From Marthasterias glacialis (Eukaryota > Echinodermata > Asteroidea > Forcipulatida > Asteriidae), in NCBI GenBank assembly GCA_911728455.2, contig OU452233.1, positions 14,885,214 to 14,949,213 on the forward strand: a stretch of 64,000 bases of DNA, given 5' to 3'. Both the position numbers and the translations under genes were made by a program. Positions 25,464 through 38,122 of the stretch are shown piece by piece; the stretch's first letter is position 1; the number at the start of each line of letters is the position of its first letter. The notes under the pieces were generated by a model. That model was not told the DNA's origin, did no database searches, and worked only from the letters and a program-made list of their open reading frames with translations.

Positions 25464-27410
25464 TTGTTTTCACTCTGTTACAGCTTCGTGTACAAAAGTG
25501 CCATTAGACAGGCGTTTGAAGCGCATTCGGAGCAACCCCGCTCCCTGGTGATTTTAAGGCGGAAGATGGCCCTGGCTTGCCGGGAAAACCAGATTTTCGG
25601 ATGCAGCACTATGACAGCTAACTGCAGGTACAAGAAATGTCTCTCTAGCCCCATTATATCTGGAGTTATTGGCCGTGGCGCTGCCGACTTCTGTTTTCGG
25701 CATTTCTTTTTTGCTGGCTTAGGTCCAGCACACACGTAGCGGCCTTGGCTATTGTTGACGTACACACAGCATGGCCGTATGAACTGGACATCATCGGGGT
25801 GTCCTTACTCCAGGGTCCCTGGCATCCTCCCTGTTTATCCGGCAGCCCCAAGACCAACATTTTCGGAAAGCCCATGAACAGGGCTTTCTAACCGTGTCAG
25901 ACTTGTCAGTTTCCCGCCAAAACTTTGGGAGATAGAGCCGTTGCTAAGTCTTGTTTTCAATCTGTTACAGCTTCGTGTACAAAAGTGCCATTAGACAGGC
26001 GTTTGAAGCGCATTCGGAGCAACCCCGCTCCCTGGTGATTTTAAGGCGGAAGATGGCCCTGGCTTGCCGGGAAAACCAGATTTTCGGATGCAGGACTATG
26101 ACAGCTAACTGCAGGTACAAGAAATGTCTCTCTAGCCCCATTATATCTGGAGTTATTGGCCGTGGCGCTGCCGACTTCTGTTTTCGGCATTTCTTTTTTG
26201 CTGGCTTCGGTCCAGCACACACGTAGCGGCCTTGGCTATTGTTGACGTACACACAGCATGGCCGTATGAACTGGACATCCTCGGGGTGTCCCCACTCCGC
26301 GGTCCCTGGCATCCTCCCTGTTTATTCGGCATCCCCAAGACCAACATTTTCGGATAGCCCATGAACAGAGCTTTCCAACCGTGTTAGACTTATCAGTTTC
26401 CCGCCAATACTTTGGGAGATAGAGCCGTTGCTAAGTCTTGTTTTCACTCTGTTACAGCTTCGTGTACAAAAGTGCCATTAGACAAGCGTTTGAAGCGCAT
26501 TCGGAGCATCCCCGCTCCCTGGTGATTTCAAGGCGGAAGATGGCCCTGACTGTCCGGGAAACCCCGATTTTCGGATGCAGGACTATGGCAGCTAACTGCA
26601 GGTCGAGAAATTTCTCTCTAGCCCCATTATATCTGGAGTTATTGGCCGTGGCGCTGCCGACTTCTGTTTTCGGCATTTTTTTTAAGCTGGCTTCGGTCCA
26701 GCACACACGTAGCGGCCTTGGCTATTGTTGACGTACACACAGCATTGCCGTATGAACTGGACATCCTCGGGGTGTCCTCACTCCGCGGTCCCTGGCATCC
26801 TCCCTGTTTATTCGGCAGCCCCAAGACCAACATTTTCGGAAAGCCCATGAACAGGGCTTTCCAACCGTGTCAGACTTGTCAGTTTCCCGCCAATACTTAG
26901 GGAGATAGAGCCGTTGCTAAGTCTTGTTTTCACTCTGTTACAGCTTCGTGTACAAAAGTGCCATTAGACAGGCGTTTGAAGCGCATTCGGAGCATCCCCG
27001 CTCCCTGGTGATTTCAAGGCGGAAGATGGCCCTGACTGGCCGGGAAAACCCAATTTTCGGATGCAGGACTATGGCAGCTAACTGCAGGTACAAGAAATTT
27101 CTCTCTAGCCCCATTATATCTGGAGTTATTGGCCGTGGCGCTGCCGACTTCTGTTTTCGGCATTTCTTTTTTGCTGGCTTCGGTCCAGCACACACGTAGC
27201 GGCCTTGGCTATTGTTGACGTACACACAGCATGGCCGTATGAACTGGACATCCTCGGGGTGTCCTCACTCCGCGGTCCCTGGCATCGTCCCTGTTTATTC
27301 GGCAGCCCCAAGACCAACATTTTCGGAAAGCCCATGAACAGGGCTTTCCAACCGTGTCAGACTTGTCAGTTTCCCGCCAATACTTTGGGAGATAGAGCCG
27401 TTGCTAAGTC
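25464..27410 (+). repeat. 4-monomer HOR 'B', copy 2 (M53-M56)
   Basis: Anchors 25464, 25951, 26438 and 26924; 1,947 bp. GCAGCACTATGACAGC, TTTTCAATCTG and CAGGTCGAG recur in the same order. M54 has AAATGTCTC where M50 has AAATTTCTC. M56 keeps the normal cassette-K 3' half (GGCATCGTCCCTG), unlike M52. The downstream boundary of the repeat therefore falls inside this fourth monomer. Confidence 0.93.
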
Positions 27411-28384
27411 TTGTTTTCACTCTGTTACAGCTTCGTGTACAAAAGTGCCATTAGACAGGCGTTTGAAGCGCATTCGGAGCATCCCCGCTCCCTGGTGATT
27501 TCAAGGCGGAAGATGGCCCTGACTTTCCGTGAAACCCCGATTTTCGGATGCAGGACTATGGCAGCTAACTGCAGGTACAAGAAATTTCTCTCTAGCCCCA
27601 TTATATCTGGAGTTATTGGCCGTGGCGCTGCCGACTTCTGTTTTCGGCATTTTTTTTAAGCTGGCTTCGGTCCAGCACACACGTAACGGCCTTGGCTATT
27701 GTTGACGTACACACAGCATGGCCGTATGAACTGGACATCCTCGGGGTGTCCTCACTCCCCGGTCCCTGTCATCCTCCCTGTTTATCCGGCAGCCCCAAGA
27801 CCAACATTTTCGGAAAGCCCATGAACAGGGCTTTCTAACCGTGTCAGACTTGTCAGTTTCCCGCCAATACTTTGGGAGATAGAGCCGTTGCTAAGTCTTG
27901 TTTTCACTCTGTTACAGCTTCGTGTACAAAAGTGCCATTAGACAGGCGTTTGAAGCGCATTCGGAGCAACCCCGCTCCCTGGTGATTTTAAGGCGGAAGA
28001 TGGCCCTGGCTTGCCGGGAAAACCAGATTTTCGGATGCAGGACTATGACAGCTAACTGCAGGTACAAGAAATGTCTCTCTAGCCCCATTATATCTGGAGT
28101 TATTGGCCGTGGCGCTGCCGACTTCTGTTTTCGGCATTTCTTTTTTGCTGGCTTAGGTCCAGCACACACGTAGCGGCCTTGGCTATTGTTGACGTACACA
28201 CAGCATGGCCGTATGAACTGGACATCATCGGGGTGTCCTTACTCCAGGGTCCCTGGCATCCTCCCTGTTTATCCGGCAGCCCCAAGACCAACATTTTCGG
28301 AAAGCCCATGAACAGGGCTTTCTAACCGTGTCAGACTTGTCAGTTTCCCGCCAAAACTTTGGGAGATAGAGCCGTTGCTAAGTC
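27411..28384 (+). repeat. Monomers M57-M58, matching M48-M49
   Basis: Anchors 27411 and 27898. M57 is the ACTTTCCGTG type and M58 the AAATGTCTC type, in the same order as M48-M49 at an offset of 4,381 bp (9 monomers). M57 has GTAACGGCC for GTAGCGGCC near 27,685. M58 has GCAGGACTATGACAGC rather than the GCAGCACTATG of M49 and M53. Confidence 0.88.
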
Positions 28385-30819
28385 TTGTTTTCAATCTGTT
28401 ACAGCTTCGTGTACAAAAGTGCCATTAGACAGGCGTTTGAAGCGCATTCGGAGCAACCCCGCTCCCTGGTGATTTTAAGGCGGAAGATGGCCCTGGCTTG
28501 CCGGGAAAACCCAATTTTCGGATGCAGGACTATGACAGCTAACTGCAGGTACAAGAAATTTCTCTCTAGCCCCATTATATCTGGAGTTATTGGCCGTGGC
28601 GCTGCCGACTTCTGTTTTCGGCATTTCTTTTTTGCTGGCTTCGGTCCAGCACACACGTAGCGGCCTTGGCTATTGTTGACGTACACACAGCATGGCCGTA
28701 TGAACTGGACATCCTCGGGGTGTCCCCACTCCGCGGTCCCTGGCATCCTCCCTGTTTATTCGGCATCCCCAAGACCAACATTTTCGGATAGCCCATGAAC
28801 AGGGCTTTCCAACCGTGTCAGACTTGTCAGTTTCCCGCCAATACTTTGGGAGATAGAGCCGTTGCTAAGTCTTGCTTTCACTCTGTTACAGCTTCGTGTA
28901 CAAAAGTGCCATTAGACAGGCGTTTGAAGCGCATTCGGAGCATCCCCGCTCCCTGGTGATTTCAAGGCGAAAGATGGCCCTGGCTTGCCGGGAAAACCAG
29001 ATTTTCGGATGCAGGACTATGGCAGCTAACTGCAGGTACAAGAAATTTCTCTCTAGCCCCATTATATCTGGAGTTATTGGCCGTGGCGCTGCCGACTTCT
29101 GTTTTCGGCATTTTTTTTAAGCTGGCTTCGGTCCAGCACACACGTAGCGGCCTTGGCTATTGTTGACGTACACACAGCATGGCCGTATGAACTCGACATC
29201 CTCGGGGTGTCCTCATTCCGCGGTCCCTGGCATCCTCCCTGTTTATTCGGCAGCCCCAAGACCAACATTTTCGGATAGCCCATGAACAGAGCTTTCCAAC
29301 CGTGTTAGACTTATCAGTTTCCCGCCAATACTTTGGGAGATAGAGCCGTTGCTAAGTCTTGTTTTCACTCTGTTACAGCTTCGTGTACAAAAGTGCCATT
29401 AGACAAGCGTTTGAAGCGCATTCGGAGCATCCCCGCTCCCTGGTGATTTCAAGGCGGAAGATGGCCCTGACTGTCCGGGAAACCCCCATTTTCGGATGCA
29501 GGACTATGGCAGCTAACTGCAGGTACAAGAAATTTCTCTCTAGCCCCATTATATCTGGAGTTATTGGCCGTGGCGCTGCCGACTTCTGTTTTCGGCATTT
29601 TTTTTAAGCTGGCTTCGGTCCAGCACACACGTAGCGGCCTTGGCTATTGTTGACGTACACACAGCATTGCCGTATGAACTGGACATCCTCGGGGTGTCCT
29701 CACTCCGCGGTCCCTGGCATCCTCCCTGTTTATTCGGCAGCCCCAAGACCAACATTTTCGGAAAGCCCATGAACAGGGCTTTCCAACCGTGTCAGACTTG
29801 TCAGTTTCCCGCCAATACTTAGGGAGATAGAGCCGTTGCTAAGTCTTGTTTTCACTCTGTTACAGCTTCGTGTACAAAAGTGCCATTAGACAGGCGTTTG
29901 AAGCGCATTCGGAGCATCCCCGCTCCCTGGTGATTTCAAGGCGGAAGATGGCCCTGACTGGCCGGGAAAACCCAATTTTCGGATGCAGGACTATGGCAGC
30001 TAACTGCAGGTACAAGAAATTTCTCTCTAGCCCCATTATATCTGGAGTTATTGGCCGTGGCGCTGCCGACTTCTGTTTTCGGCATTTCTTTTTTGCTGGC
30101 TTCGGTCCAGCACACACGTAGCGGCCTTGGCTATTGTTGACGTACACACAGCATGGCCGTATGAACTGGACATCCTCGGGGTGTCCTCACTCCGCGGTCC
30201 CTGGCATCGTCCCTGTTTATTCGGCAGCCCCAAGACCAACATTTTCGGAAAGCCCATGAACAGGGCTTTCCAACCGTGTCAGACTTGTCAGTTTCCCGCC
30301 AATACTTTGGGAGATAGAGCCGTTGCTAAGTCTTGTTTTCACTCTGTTACAGCTTCGTGTACAAAAGTGCCATTAGACAGGCGTTTGAAGCGCATTCGGA
30401 GCATCCCCGCTCCCTGGTGATTTCAAGGCGGAAGATGGCCCTGACTTTCCGTGAAACCCCGATTTTCGGATGCAGGACTATGGCAGCTAACTGCAGGTAC
30501 AAGAAATTTCTCTCTAGCCCCATTATATCTGGAGTTATTGGCCGTGGCGCTGCCGACTTCTGTTTTCGGCATTTCTTTTTTGCTGGCTTAGGTCCAGCAC
30601 ACACGTAGCGGCCTTGGCTATTGTTGACGTACACACAGCATGGCCGTATGAACTGGACATCATCGGGGTGTCCTTACTCCAGGGTCCCTGGCATCCTCCC
30701 TGTTTATCCGGCAGCCCCAAGACCAACATTTTCGGAAAGCCCATGAACAGGGCTTTCTAACCGTGTCAGACTTGTCAGTTTCCCGCCAAAACTTTGGGAG
30801 ATAGAGCCGTTGCTAAGTC
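28385..30819 (+). repeat. 5-monomer HOR 'C', copy 1 (M59-M63)
   Basis: Anchors 28385, 28872, 29359, 29846 and 30333; 2,435 bp. Private markers shared with copy 2: TTTTCAATCTG (M59), CAAGGCGAAAGATGG and CCTCATTCCGCGG (M60), and GAAACCCCCATTTTCGG (M61). M62 and M63 are the second and third monomers of cassette K. M63 switches type halfway: its 5' part is ACTTTCCGTG type, its 3' part is the GGCTTAGGTCC / CATCATCGGGG type. Confidence 0.94.
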
Positions 30820-33254
30820 TTGTTTTCAATCTGTTACAGCTTCGTGTACAAAAGTGCCATTAGACAGGCGTTTGAAGCGCATTCGGAGCAACCCCGCTCC
30901 CTGGTGATTTTAAGGCGGAAGATGGCCCTGGCTTGCCGGGAAAACCCAATTTTCGGATGCAGGACTATGACAGCTAACTGCAGGTACAAGAAATTTCTCT
31001 CTAGCCCCATTATATCTGGAGTTATTGGCCGTGGCGCTGCCGACTTCTGTTTTCGGCATTTCTTTTTTGCTGGCTTCGGTCCAGCACACACGTAGCGGCC
31101 TTGGCTATTGTTGACGTACACACAGCATGGCCGTATGAACTGGACATCCTCGGGGTGTCCCCACTCCGCGGTCCCTGGCATCCTCCCTGTTTATTCGGCA
31201 TCCCCAAGACCAACATTTTCGGATAGCCCATGAACAGGGCTTTCCAACCGTGTCAGACTTGTCAGTTTCCCGCCAATACTTTGGGAGATAGAGCCGTTGC
31301 TAAGTCTTGCTTTCACTCTGTTACAGCTTCGTGTACAAAAGTGCCATTAGACAGGCGTTTGAAGCGCATTCGGAGCATCCCCGCTCCCTGGTGATTTCAA
31401 GGCGAAAGATGGCCCTGGCTTGCCGGGAAAACCAGATTTTCGGATGCAGGACTATGGCAGCTAACTGCAGGTACAAGAAATTTCTCTCTAGCCCCATTAT
31501 ATCTGGAGTTATTGGCCGTGGCGCTGCCGACTTCTGTTTTCGGCATTTTTTTTAAGCTGGCTTCGGTCCAGCACACACGTAGCGGCCTTGGCTATTGTTG
31601 ACGTACACACAGCATGGCCGTATGAACTCGACATCCTCGGGGTGTCCTCATTCCGCGGTCCCTGGCATCCTCCCTGTTTATTCGGCAGCCCCAAGACCAA
31701 CATTTTCGGATAGCCCATGAACAGAGCTTTCCAACCGTGTTAGACTTATCAGTTTCCCGCCAATACTTTGGGAGATAGAGCCGTTGCTAAGTCTTGTTTT
31801 CACTCTGTTACAGCTTCGTGTACAAAAGTGCCATTAGACAAGCGTTTGAAGCGCATTCGGAGCATCCCCGCTCCCTGGTGATTTCAAGGCGGAAGATGGC
31901 CCTGACTGTCCGGGAAACCCCCATTTTCGGATGCAGGACTATGGCAGCTAACTGCAGGTACAAGAAATTTCTCTCTAGCCCCATTATATCTGGAGTTATT
32001 GGCCGTGGCGCTGCCGACTTCTGTTTTCGGCATTTTTTTTAAGCTGGCTTCGGTCCAGCACACACGTAGCGGCCTTGGCTATTGTTGACGTACACACAGC
32101 ATTGCCGTATGAACTGGACATCCTCGGGGTGTCCTCACTCCGCGGTCCCTGGCATCCTCCCTGTTTATTCGGCAGCCCCAAGACCAACATTTTCGGAAAG
32201 CCCATGAACAGGGCTTTCCAACCGTGTCAGACTTGTCAGTTTCCCGCCAATACTTAGGGAGATAGAGCCGTTGCTAAGTCTTGTTTTCACTCTGTTACAG
32301 CTTCGTGTACAAAAGTGCCATTAGACAGGCGTTTGAAGCGCATTCGGAGCATCCCCGCTCCCTGGTGATTTCAAGGCGGAAGATGGCCCTGACTGGCCGG
32401 GAAAACCCAATTTTCGGATGCAGGACTATGGCAGCTAACTGCAGGTACAAGAAATTTCTCTCTAGCCCCATTATATCTGGAGTTATTGGCCGTGGCGCTG
32501 CCGACTTCTGTTTTCGGCATTTCTTTTTTGCTGGCTTCGGTCCAGCACACACGTAGCGGCCTTGGCTATTGTTGACGTACACACAGCATGGCCGTATGAA
32601 CTGGACATCCTCGGGGTGTCCTCACTCCGCGGTCCCTGGCATCGTCCCTGTTTATTCGGCAGCCCCAAGACCAACATTTTCGGAAAGCCCATGAACAGGG
32701 CTTTCCAACCGTGTCAGACTTGTCAGTTTCCCGCCAATACTTTGGGAGATAGAGCCGTTGCTAAGTCTTGTTTTCACTCTGTTACAGCTTCGTGTACAAA
32801 AGTGCCATTAGACAGGCGTTTGAAGCGCATTCGGAGCATCCCCGCTCCCTGGTGATTTCAAGGCGGAAGATGGCCCTGACTTTCCGTGAAACCCCGATTT
32901 TCGGATGCAGGACTATGGCAGCTAACTGCAGGTACAAGAAATTTCTCTCTAGCCCCATTATATCTGGAGTTATTGGCCGTGGCGCTGCCGACTTCTGTTT
33001 TCGGCATTTTTTTTAAGCTGGCTTCGGTCCAGCACACACGTAGCGGCCTTGGCTATTGTTGACGTACACACAGCATGGCCGTATGAACTGGACATCCTCG
33101 GGGTGTCCTCACTCCCCGGTCCCTGTCATCCTCCCTGTTTATCCGGCAGCCCCAAGACCAACATTTTCGGAAAGCCCATGAACAGGGCTTTCTAACCGTG
33201 TCAGACTTGTCAGTTTCCCGCCAATACTTTGGGAGATAGAGCCGTTGCTAAGTC
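30820..33254 (+). repeat. 5-monomer HOR 'C', copy 2 (M64-M68)
   Basis: Anchors 30820, 31307, 31794, 32281 and 32768; 2,435 bp. All private markers of copy 1 recur in order. The last monomer, M68, keeps the cassette-K 3' half (TTTTAAGCTGG, CCCCGGTCCCTGTCATCC) and is followed by M69, whereas copy 1 ends in the chimeric M63. Copy 2 therefore preserves the one-monomer-longer arrangement. Confidence 0.94.
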
Positions 33255-33741
33255 TTGTTTTCACTCTGTTACAGCTTCGTGTACAAAAGTGCCATTAGAC
33301 AGGCGTTTGAAGCGCATTCGGAGCAACCCCGCTCCCTGGTGATTTTAAGGCGGAAGATGGCCCTGGCTTGCCGGGAAAACCAGATTTTCGGATGCAGGAC
33401 TATGACAGCTAACTGCAGGTACAAGAAATGTCTCTCTAGCCCCATTATATCTGGAGTTATTGGCCGTGGCGCTGCCGACTTCTGTTTTCGGCATTTCTTT
33501 TTTGCTGGCTTAGGTCCAGCACACACGTAGCGGCCTTGGCTATTGTTGACGTACACACAGCATGGCCGTATGAACTGGACATCATCGGGGTGTCCTTACT
33601 CCAGGGTCCCTGGCATCCTCCCTGTTTATCCGGCAGCCCCAAGACCAACATTTTCGGAAAGCCCATGAACAGGGCTTTCTAACCGTGTCAGACTTGTCAG
33701 TTTCCCGCCAAAACTTTGGGAGATAGAGCCGTTGCTAAGTC
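33255..33741 (+). repeat. Single monomer M69, matching M58
   Basis: This AAATGTCTC-type monomer has ATTTTAAGGCGG, GGCTTAGGTCC, CATCATCGGGG and CCGCCAAAACTTTGG. It equals M58 at an offset of 5,357 bp (11 monomers). Its 3' half is also the source type for the 3' half of the chimeric M63. Confidence 0.88.
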
Positions 33742-35686
33742 TTGTTTTCACTCTGTTACAGCTTCGTGTACAAAAGTGCCATTAGACAGGCGTTTGAAGC
33801 GCATTCGGAGCAACCCCGCTCCCTGGTGATTTTAAGGCGGAAGATGGCCCTGGCTTGCCGGGAAAACCCAATTTTCGGATGCAGGACTATGACAGCTAAC
33901 TGCAGGTACAAGAAATTTCTCTCTAGCCCCATTATATCTGGAGTTATTGGCCGTGGCGCTGCCGACTTCTGTTTTCGGCATTTCTTTTTTGCTGGCTTCG
34001 GTCCAGCACACACGTAGCGGCCTTGGCTATTGTTGACGTACACACAGCATGGCCGTATGAACTGGACATCCTCGGGGTGTCCCCACTCCGCGGTCCCTGG
34101 CATCCTCCCTGTTTATTCGGCATCCCCAAGACCAACATTTTCGGATAGCCCATGAACAGGGCTTTCCAACCGTGTCAGACTTGTCAGTTTCCCGCCAATA
34201 CTTTGGGAGATAGAGCCGTTGCTAAGTCTTGCTTTCACTCTGTTACAGCTTCGTGTACAAAAGTGCCATTAGACAGGCGTTTGAAGCGCATTCGGAGCAT
34301 CCCCGCTCCCTGGTGATTTCAAGGCGGCAGATGGCCCTGGCTTGCCGGGAAAACCCGATTTTCGGATGCAGGACTATAGCAGCTAACTGCAGGTACAAGA
34401 AATTTCTCTCTAGCCCCATTATATCTGGAGTTATTGGCCGTGGCGCTGCCGACTTCTGTTTTCGGCATTTTTTTTGCTGCTTCGGTCAAGCACACACATA
34501 GCGGCCTTGGCTATTGTTGACGTACACACAGCATGGCCGTATGAACTGGACATCATCGGGGTGTCCTTACTCCAGGGTCCCTGGCATCCTCCCTGTTTAT
34601 CCGGCAGCCCCAAGACCAACATTTTCGGAAAGCCCATGAACAGGGCTTTCTAACCGTGTCAGACTTGTCAGTTTCCCGCCAAAACTTTGGGAGATAGAGC
34701 CGTTGCTAAGTCTTGTTTTCACTCTGTTACAGCCTCGTGTACAAAAGTGCCATTAGACAGGCGTTTGAAGCGCATTCGGAGCAACCCCGCTCCCTGGTGA
34801 TTTTAAGGCGGAAGATGGCCCTGGCTTGCCGAGAAAACCCAATTTTCGGATACAGGACTATGACAGCTAACTGCAGGTACAAGAAATTTCTCTCTAGCCC
34901 AATTATATCTGGAGTTATTGGCCGTGGCGCTGCCGACTTCTGTTTTCGGCATTTCTTTTTTGCTGGCTTAGGTCCATCACACACGTAGCGGCCTTGGCTA
35001 TTGTTGACGTACACACAGCTTGGCCGTATGAACTGGACATCATCGGGGTGTCCTTACTCCAGGGTCCCTGGCATCCTCCCTGTTTATCCGGCAGCCCCAA
35101 GACCAACATTTTCGGAAAGCCAATGAACAGGGCTTTCTAACCGTGTCAGACTTGTCAGTTTCCCGCCAAAACTTTGGGAGATAGAGCCGTTGCTAAGTCT
35201 TGTTTTCACTCTGTTACAGCTTCGTGTACAAAAGTGCCATTAGACAGGCGTTTGAAGCGCATTCGGAGCATCCCCGCTCCCTGGTGATTTCAAGGCGGAA
35301 GATGGCCCTGACTGTCCGGGAAACCCCGATTTTCGGATGCAGGACTATGGCAGCTAACTGCAGGTACAAGAAATTTCTCTCTAGCCCCATTATATCTGGA
35401 GTTATTGGCCGTGGCGCTGCCGACTTCTGTTTTCGGCATTTTTTTTAAGCTGGCTTCGGTCCAGCACACACGTAGCGGCCTTGGCTATTGTTGACGTACA
35501 CACAGCATTGCCGTATGAACTGGACATCCTCGGGGTGTCCTCACTCCGCGGTCCCTGGCATCCTCCCTGTTTATTCGGCAGCCCCAAGACCAACATTTTC
35601 GGAAAGCCCATGAACAGGGCTTTCCAACCTTGTCAGACTTGTCAGTTTCCCGCCAATACTTAGGGAGATAGAGCCGTTGCTAAGTC
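33742..35686 (+). repeat. 4-monomer HOR 'A', detached copy 3 (M70-M73)
   Basis: Anchors 33742, 34229, 34713 and 35200. The ordered markers of HOR A return here (GGACTATAGCAGC with GGTCAAGCACAC, then TGCCGAGAAAACCC with GGATACAGG), 13.6 kb from copy 2. It has many private changes: GGCGGCAGATGG and ACACACATAGCGG in M71; GCCTCGTGTAC, GCCCAATTATATC, GTCCATCACAC, CAGCTTGGCCG and AAGCCAATGAAC in M72. M73 ends as a cassette-K first monomer (GCATTGCCG, ACTTAGGG), not as M41 or M45 do. Confidence 0.92.
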
Positions 35687-36173
35687 TTGTTTTCACTCTG
35701 TTACAGCTTCGTGTACAAAAGTGCCATTAGACAGGCGTTTGAAGCGCATTCGGAGCATCCCCGCTCCCTGGTGATTTCAAGGCGGAAGATGGCCCTGACT
35801 GGCCGGGAAAACCCAATTTTCGGATGCAGGACTATGGCAGCTAACTGCAGGTACAAGAAATTTCTCTCTAGCCCCATTATATCTGGAGTTATTGGCCGTG
35901 GCGCTGCCGACTTCTGTTTTCGGCATTTCTTTTTTGCTGGCTTCGGTCCAGCACACACGTAGCGGCCTTGGCTATTGTTGACGTACACACAGCATGGCCG
36001 TATGAACTGGACATCCTCGGGGTGTCCTCACTCCGCGGTCCCTGGCATCGTCCCTGTTTATTCGGCAGCCCCAAGACCAACATTTTCGGAAAGCCCATGA
36101 ACAGGGCTTTCCAACCGTGTCAGACTTGTCAGTTTCCCGCCAATACTTTGGGAGATAGAGCCGTTGCTAAGTC
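35687..36173 (+). repeat. Cassette K middle monomer M74
   Basis: The ACTGGCCGGGAAAACCC and GGCATCGTCCCTG type, lying between M73 (GCATTGCCG type) and M75 (ACTTTCCGTG type). It completes a full cassette K at 35,200-36,660. Confidence 0.88.
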
Positions 36174-38122
36174 TTGTTTTCACTCTGTTACAGCTTCGTG
36201 TACAAAAGTGCCATTAGACAGGCGTTTGAAGCGCATTCGGAGCATCCCCGCTCCCTGGTGATTTCAAGGCGGAAGATGGCCCTGACTTTCCGTGAAACCC
36301 CGATTTTCGGATGCAGGACTATGGCAGCTAACTGCAGGTACAAGAAATTTCTCTCTAGCCCCATTATATCTGGAGTTATTGGCCGTGGCGCTGCCGACTT
36401 CTGTTTTCGGCATTTTTTTTAAGCTGGCTTCGGTCCAGCACACACGTAGCGGCCTTGGCTATTGTTGACGTACACACAGCATGGCCGTATGAACTGGACA
36501 TCCTCGGGGTGTCCTCACTCCGCGGTCCCTGGCATCCTCCCTGTTTATTCGGCAGCCCCAAGACCAACATTTTCGGATAGTCCATGAACAGAGCTTTCCA
36601 ACCGTGTTAGACTTATCAGTTTCCCGCCAATACTTTGGGAGATAGAGCCGTTGCTAAGTCTTGTTTTCACTCTGTTACAGCTTCGTGTACAAAAGTGCCA
36701 TTAGACAGGCGTTTGAAGCGCATTCGGAGCAACCCCGCTCCCTGGTGATTTCAAGGCGGAAGATGGCCCTGACTGTCCGGGAAACCCCGATTTTCGGATG
36801 CAGGACTATGGCAGCTAACTGCAGGTACAAGAAATTTCTCTCTAGCCCCATTATATCTGGAGTTATTGGCCATGGCGCTGCCGACTTCTGTTTTCGGCAT
36901 TTTTTTTTTTGCTGGCTTCGGTCCAGCACACACGTAGCGGCCTTGGCTATTGTTAACGTACACACAGCATGGCCGTATAAACTGGACATCCTCGGGATGT
37001 CCTCACTCCGTGGTCCCTGGCATCCTCCCTGTTTATTCGGCAGCCCCAAGACCAACATTTTCGGATAGCCCATGAACAGGGCTTTCCAACCGTGTTAGAC
37101 TTATCAGTTTCCCGCCAATACTTTGGGAGATAGAGCCGTTGCTAAGTCTTGTTTTCACTCTGTTACAGCTTCGTGTACAAAAGTGCCATTAGACAAGCGT
37201 TTGAAGCGCATTCGGAGCATCCCCGCTCCCTGGTGATTTCAAGGCGGAAGATGGCCCTGACTTTCCGGGAAACCCCGATTTTCGGATGCAGGACTATGGC
37301 AGCTAACTGCAGGTACAAGAAATTTCTCTCTAGCCCCATTATATCTGGAGTTATTGGCCGTGGCGCTGCCGACTTCTGTTTTCGGCATTTTTTTTAAGCT
37401 GGCTTCGGTCCAGCACACACGTAGCGGCCTTGGCTATTGTTGACGTACACACAGCATGGCCGTATGAACTCGACATCCTCGGGGTGTCCTCACTCCGCGG
37501 TCCCTGGCATCCTCCCTGTTTATTCGGCAGCCCCAAGACCAACATTTTCGGATAGCCCATGAACAGAGCTTTCCAACCGTGTTAGACTTATCAGTTTCCC
37601 GCCAATACTTTGGGAGATAGAGCCGTTGCTAAGTCTTGTTTTCACTCTGTTACAGCTTCGTGTACAAAAGTGCCATTAGACAAGCGTTTGAAGCGCATTC
37701 GGAGCATCCCCGCTCCCTGGTGATTTCAAGGCGGAAGATGGCCCTGACTGTCCGGGAAACCCCGATTTTCGGATGCAGGACTATGGCAGCTAACTGCAGG
37801 TACAAGAAATTTCTCTCTAGCCCCATTATATCTGGAGTTATTGGCCGTGGCGCTGCCGACTTCTGTTTTCGGCATTTTTTTTAAGCTGGCTTCGGTCCAG
37901 CACACACGTAGCGGCCTTGGCTATTGTTGACGTACACACAGCATTGCCGTATGAACTGGACATCCTCGGGGTGTCCTCACTCCGCGGTCCCTGGCATCCT
38001 CCCTGTTTATTCGGCAGCCCCAAGACCAACATTTTCGGAAAGCCCATGAACAGGGCTTTCCAACCGTGTCAGACTTGTCAGTTTCCCGCCAATACTTAGG
38101 GAGATAGAGCCGTTGCTAAGTC
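36174..38122 (+). repeat. HOR 'D', 4-monomer version (M75-M78)
   Basis: Anchors 36174, 36661, 37149 and 37636; 1,949 bp. Markers: M75 has GGATAGTCCATGAACAG. M76 has a 10-T tract (488-bp unit), TATTGTTAACGTAC and CTCGGGATGTCC, plus its own GGCCATGGCGC and GTATAAACTGG. M77 has ACTTTCCGGGAAACCCC and GAACTCGACATCC. M78 has GCATTGCCG and AATACTTAGGGAG. The next two copies contain three monomers because M77 and M78 are fused into one. Confidence 0.92.

Noticed and set aside
18168..35686. Assembly collapse or false duplication as the cause of the HOR copies
   Set aside because: HOR copies differ by scattered private substitutions and T-tract lengths, and chimeric junctions are internally consistent. 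This argues for real copies, although read-depth checks were not possible here.
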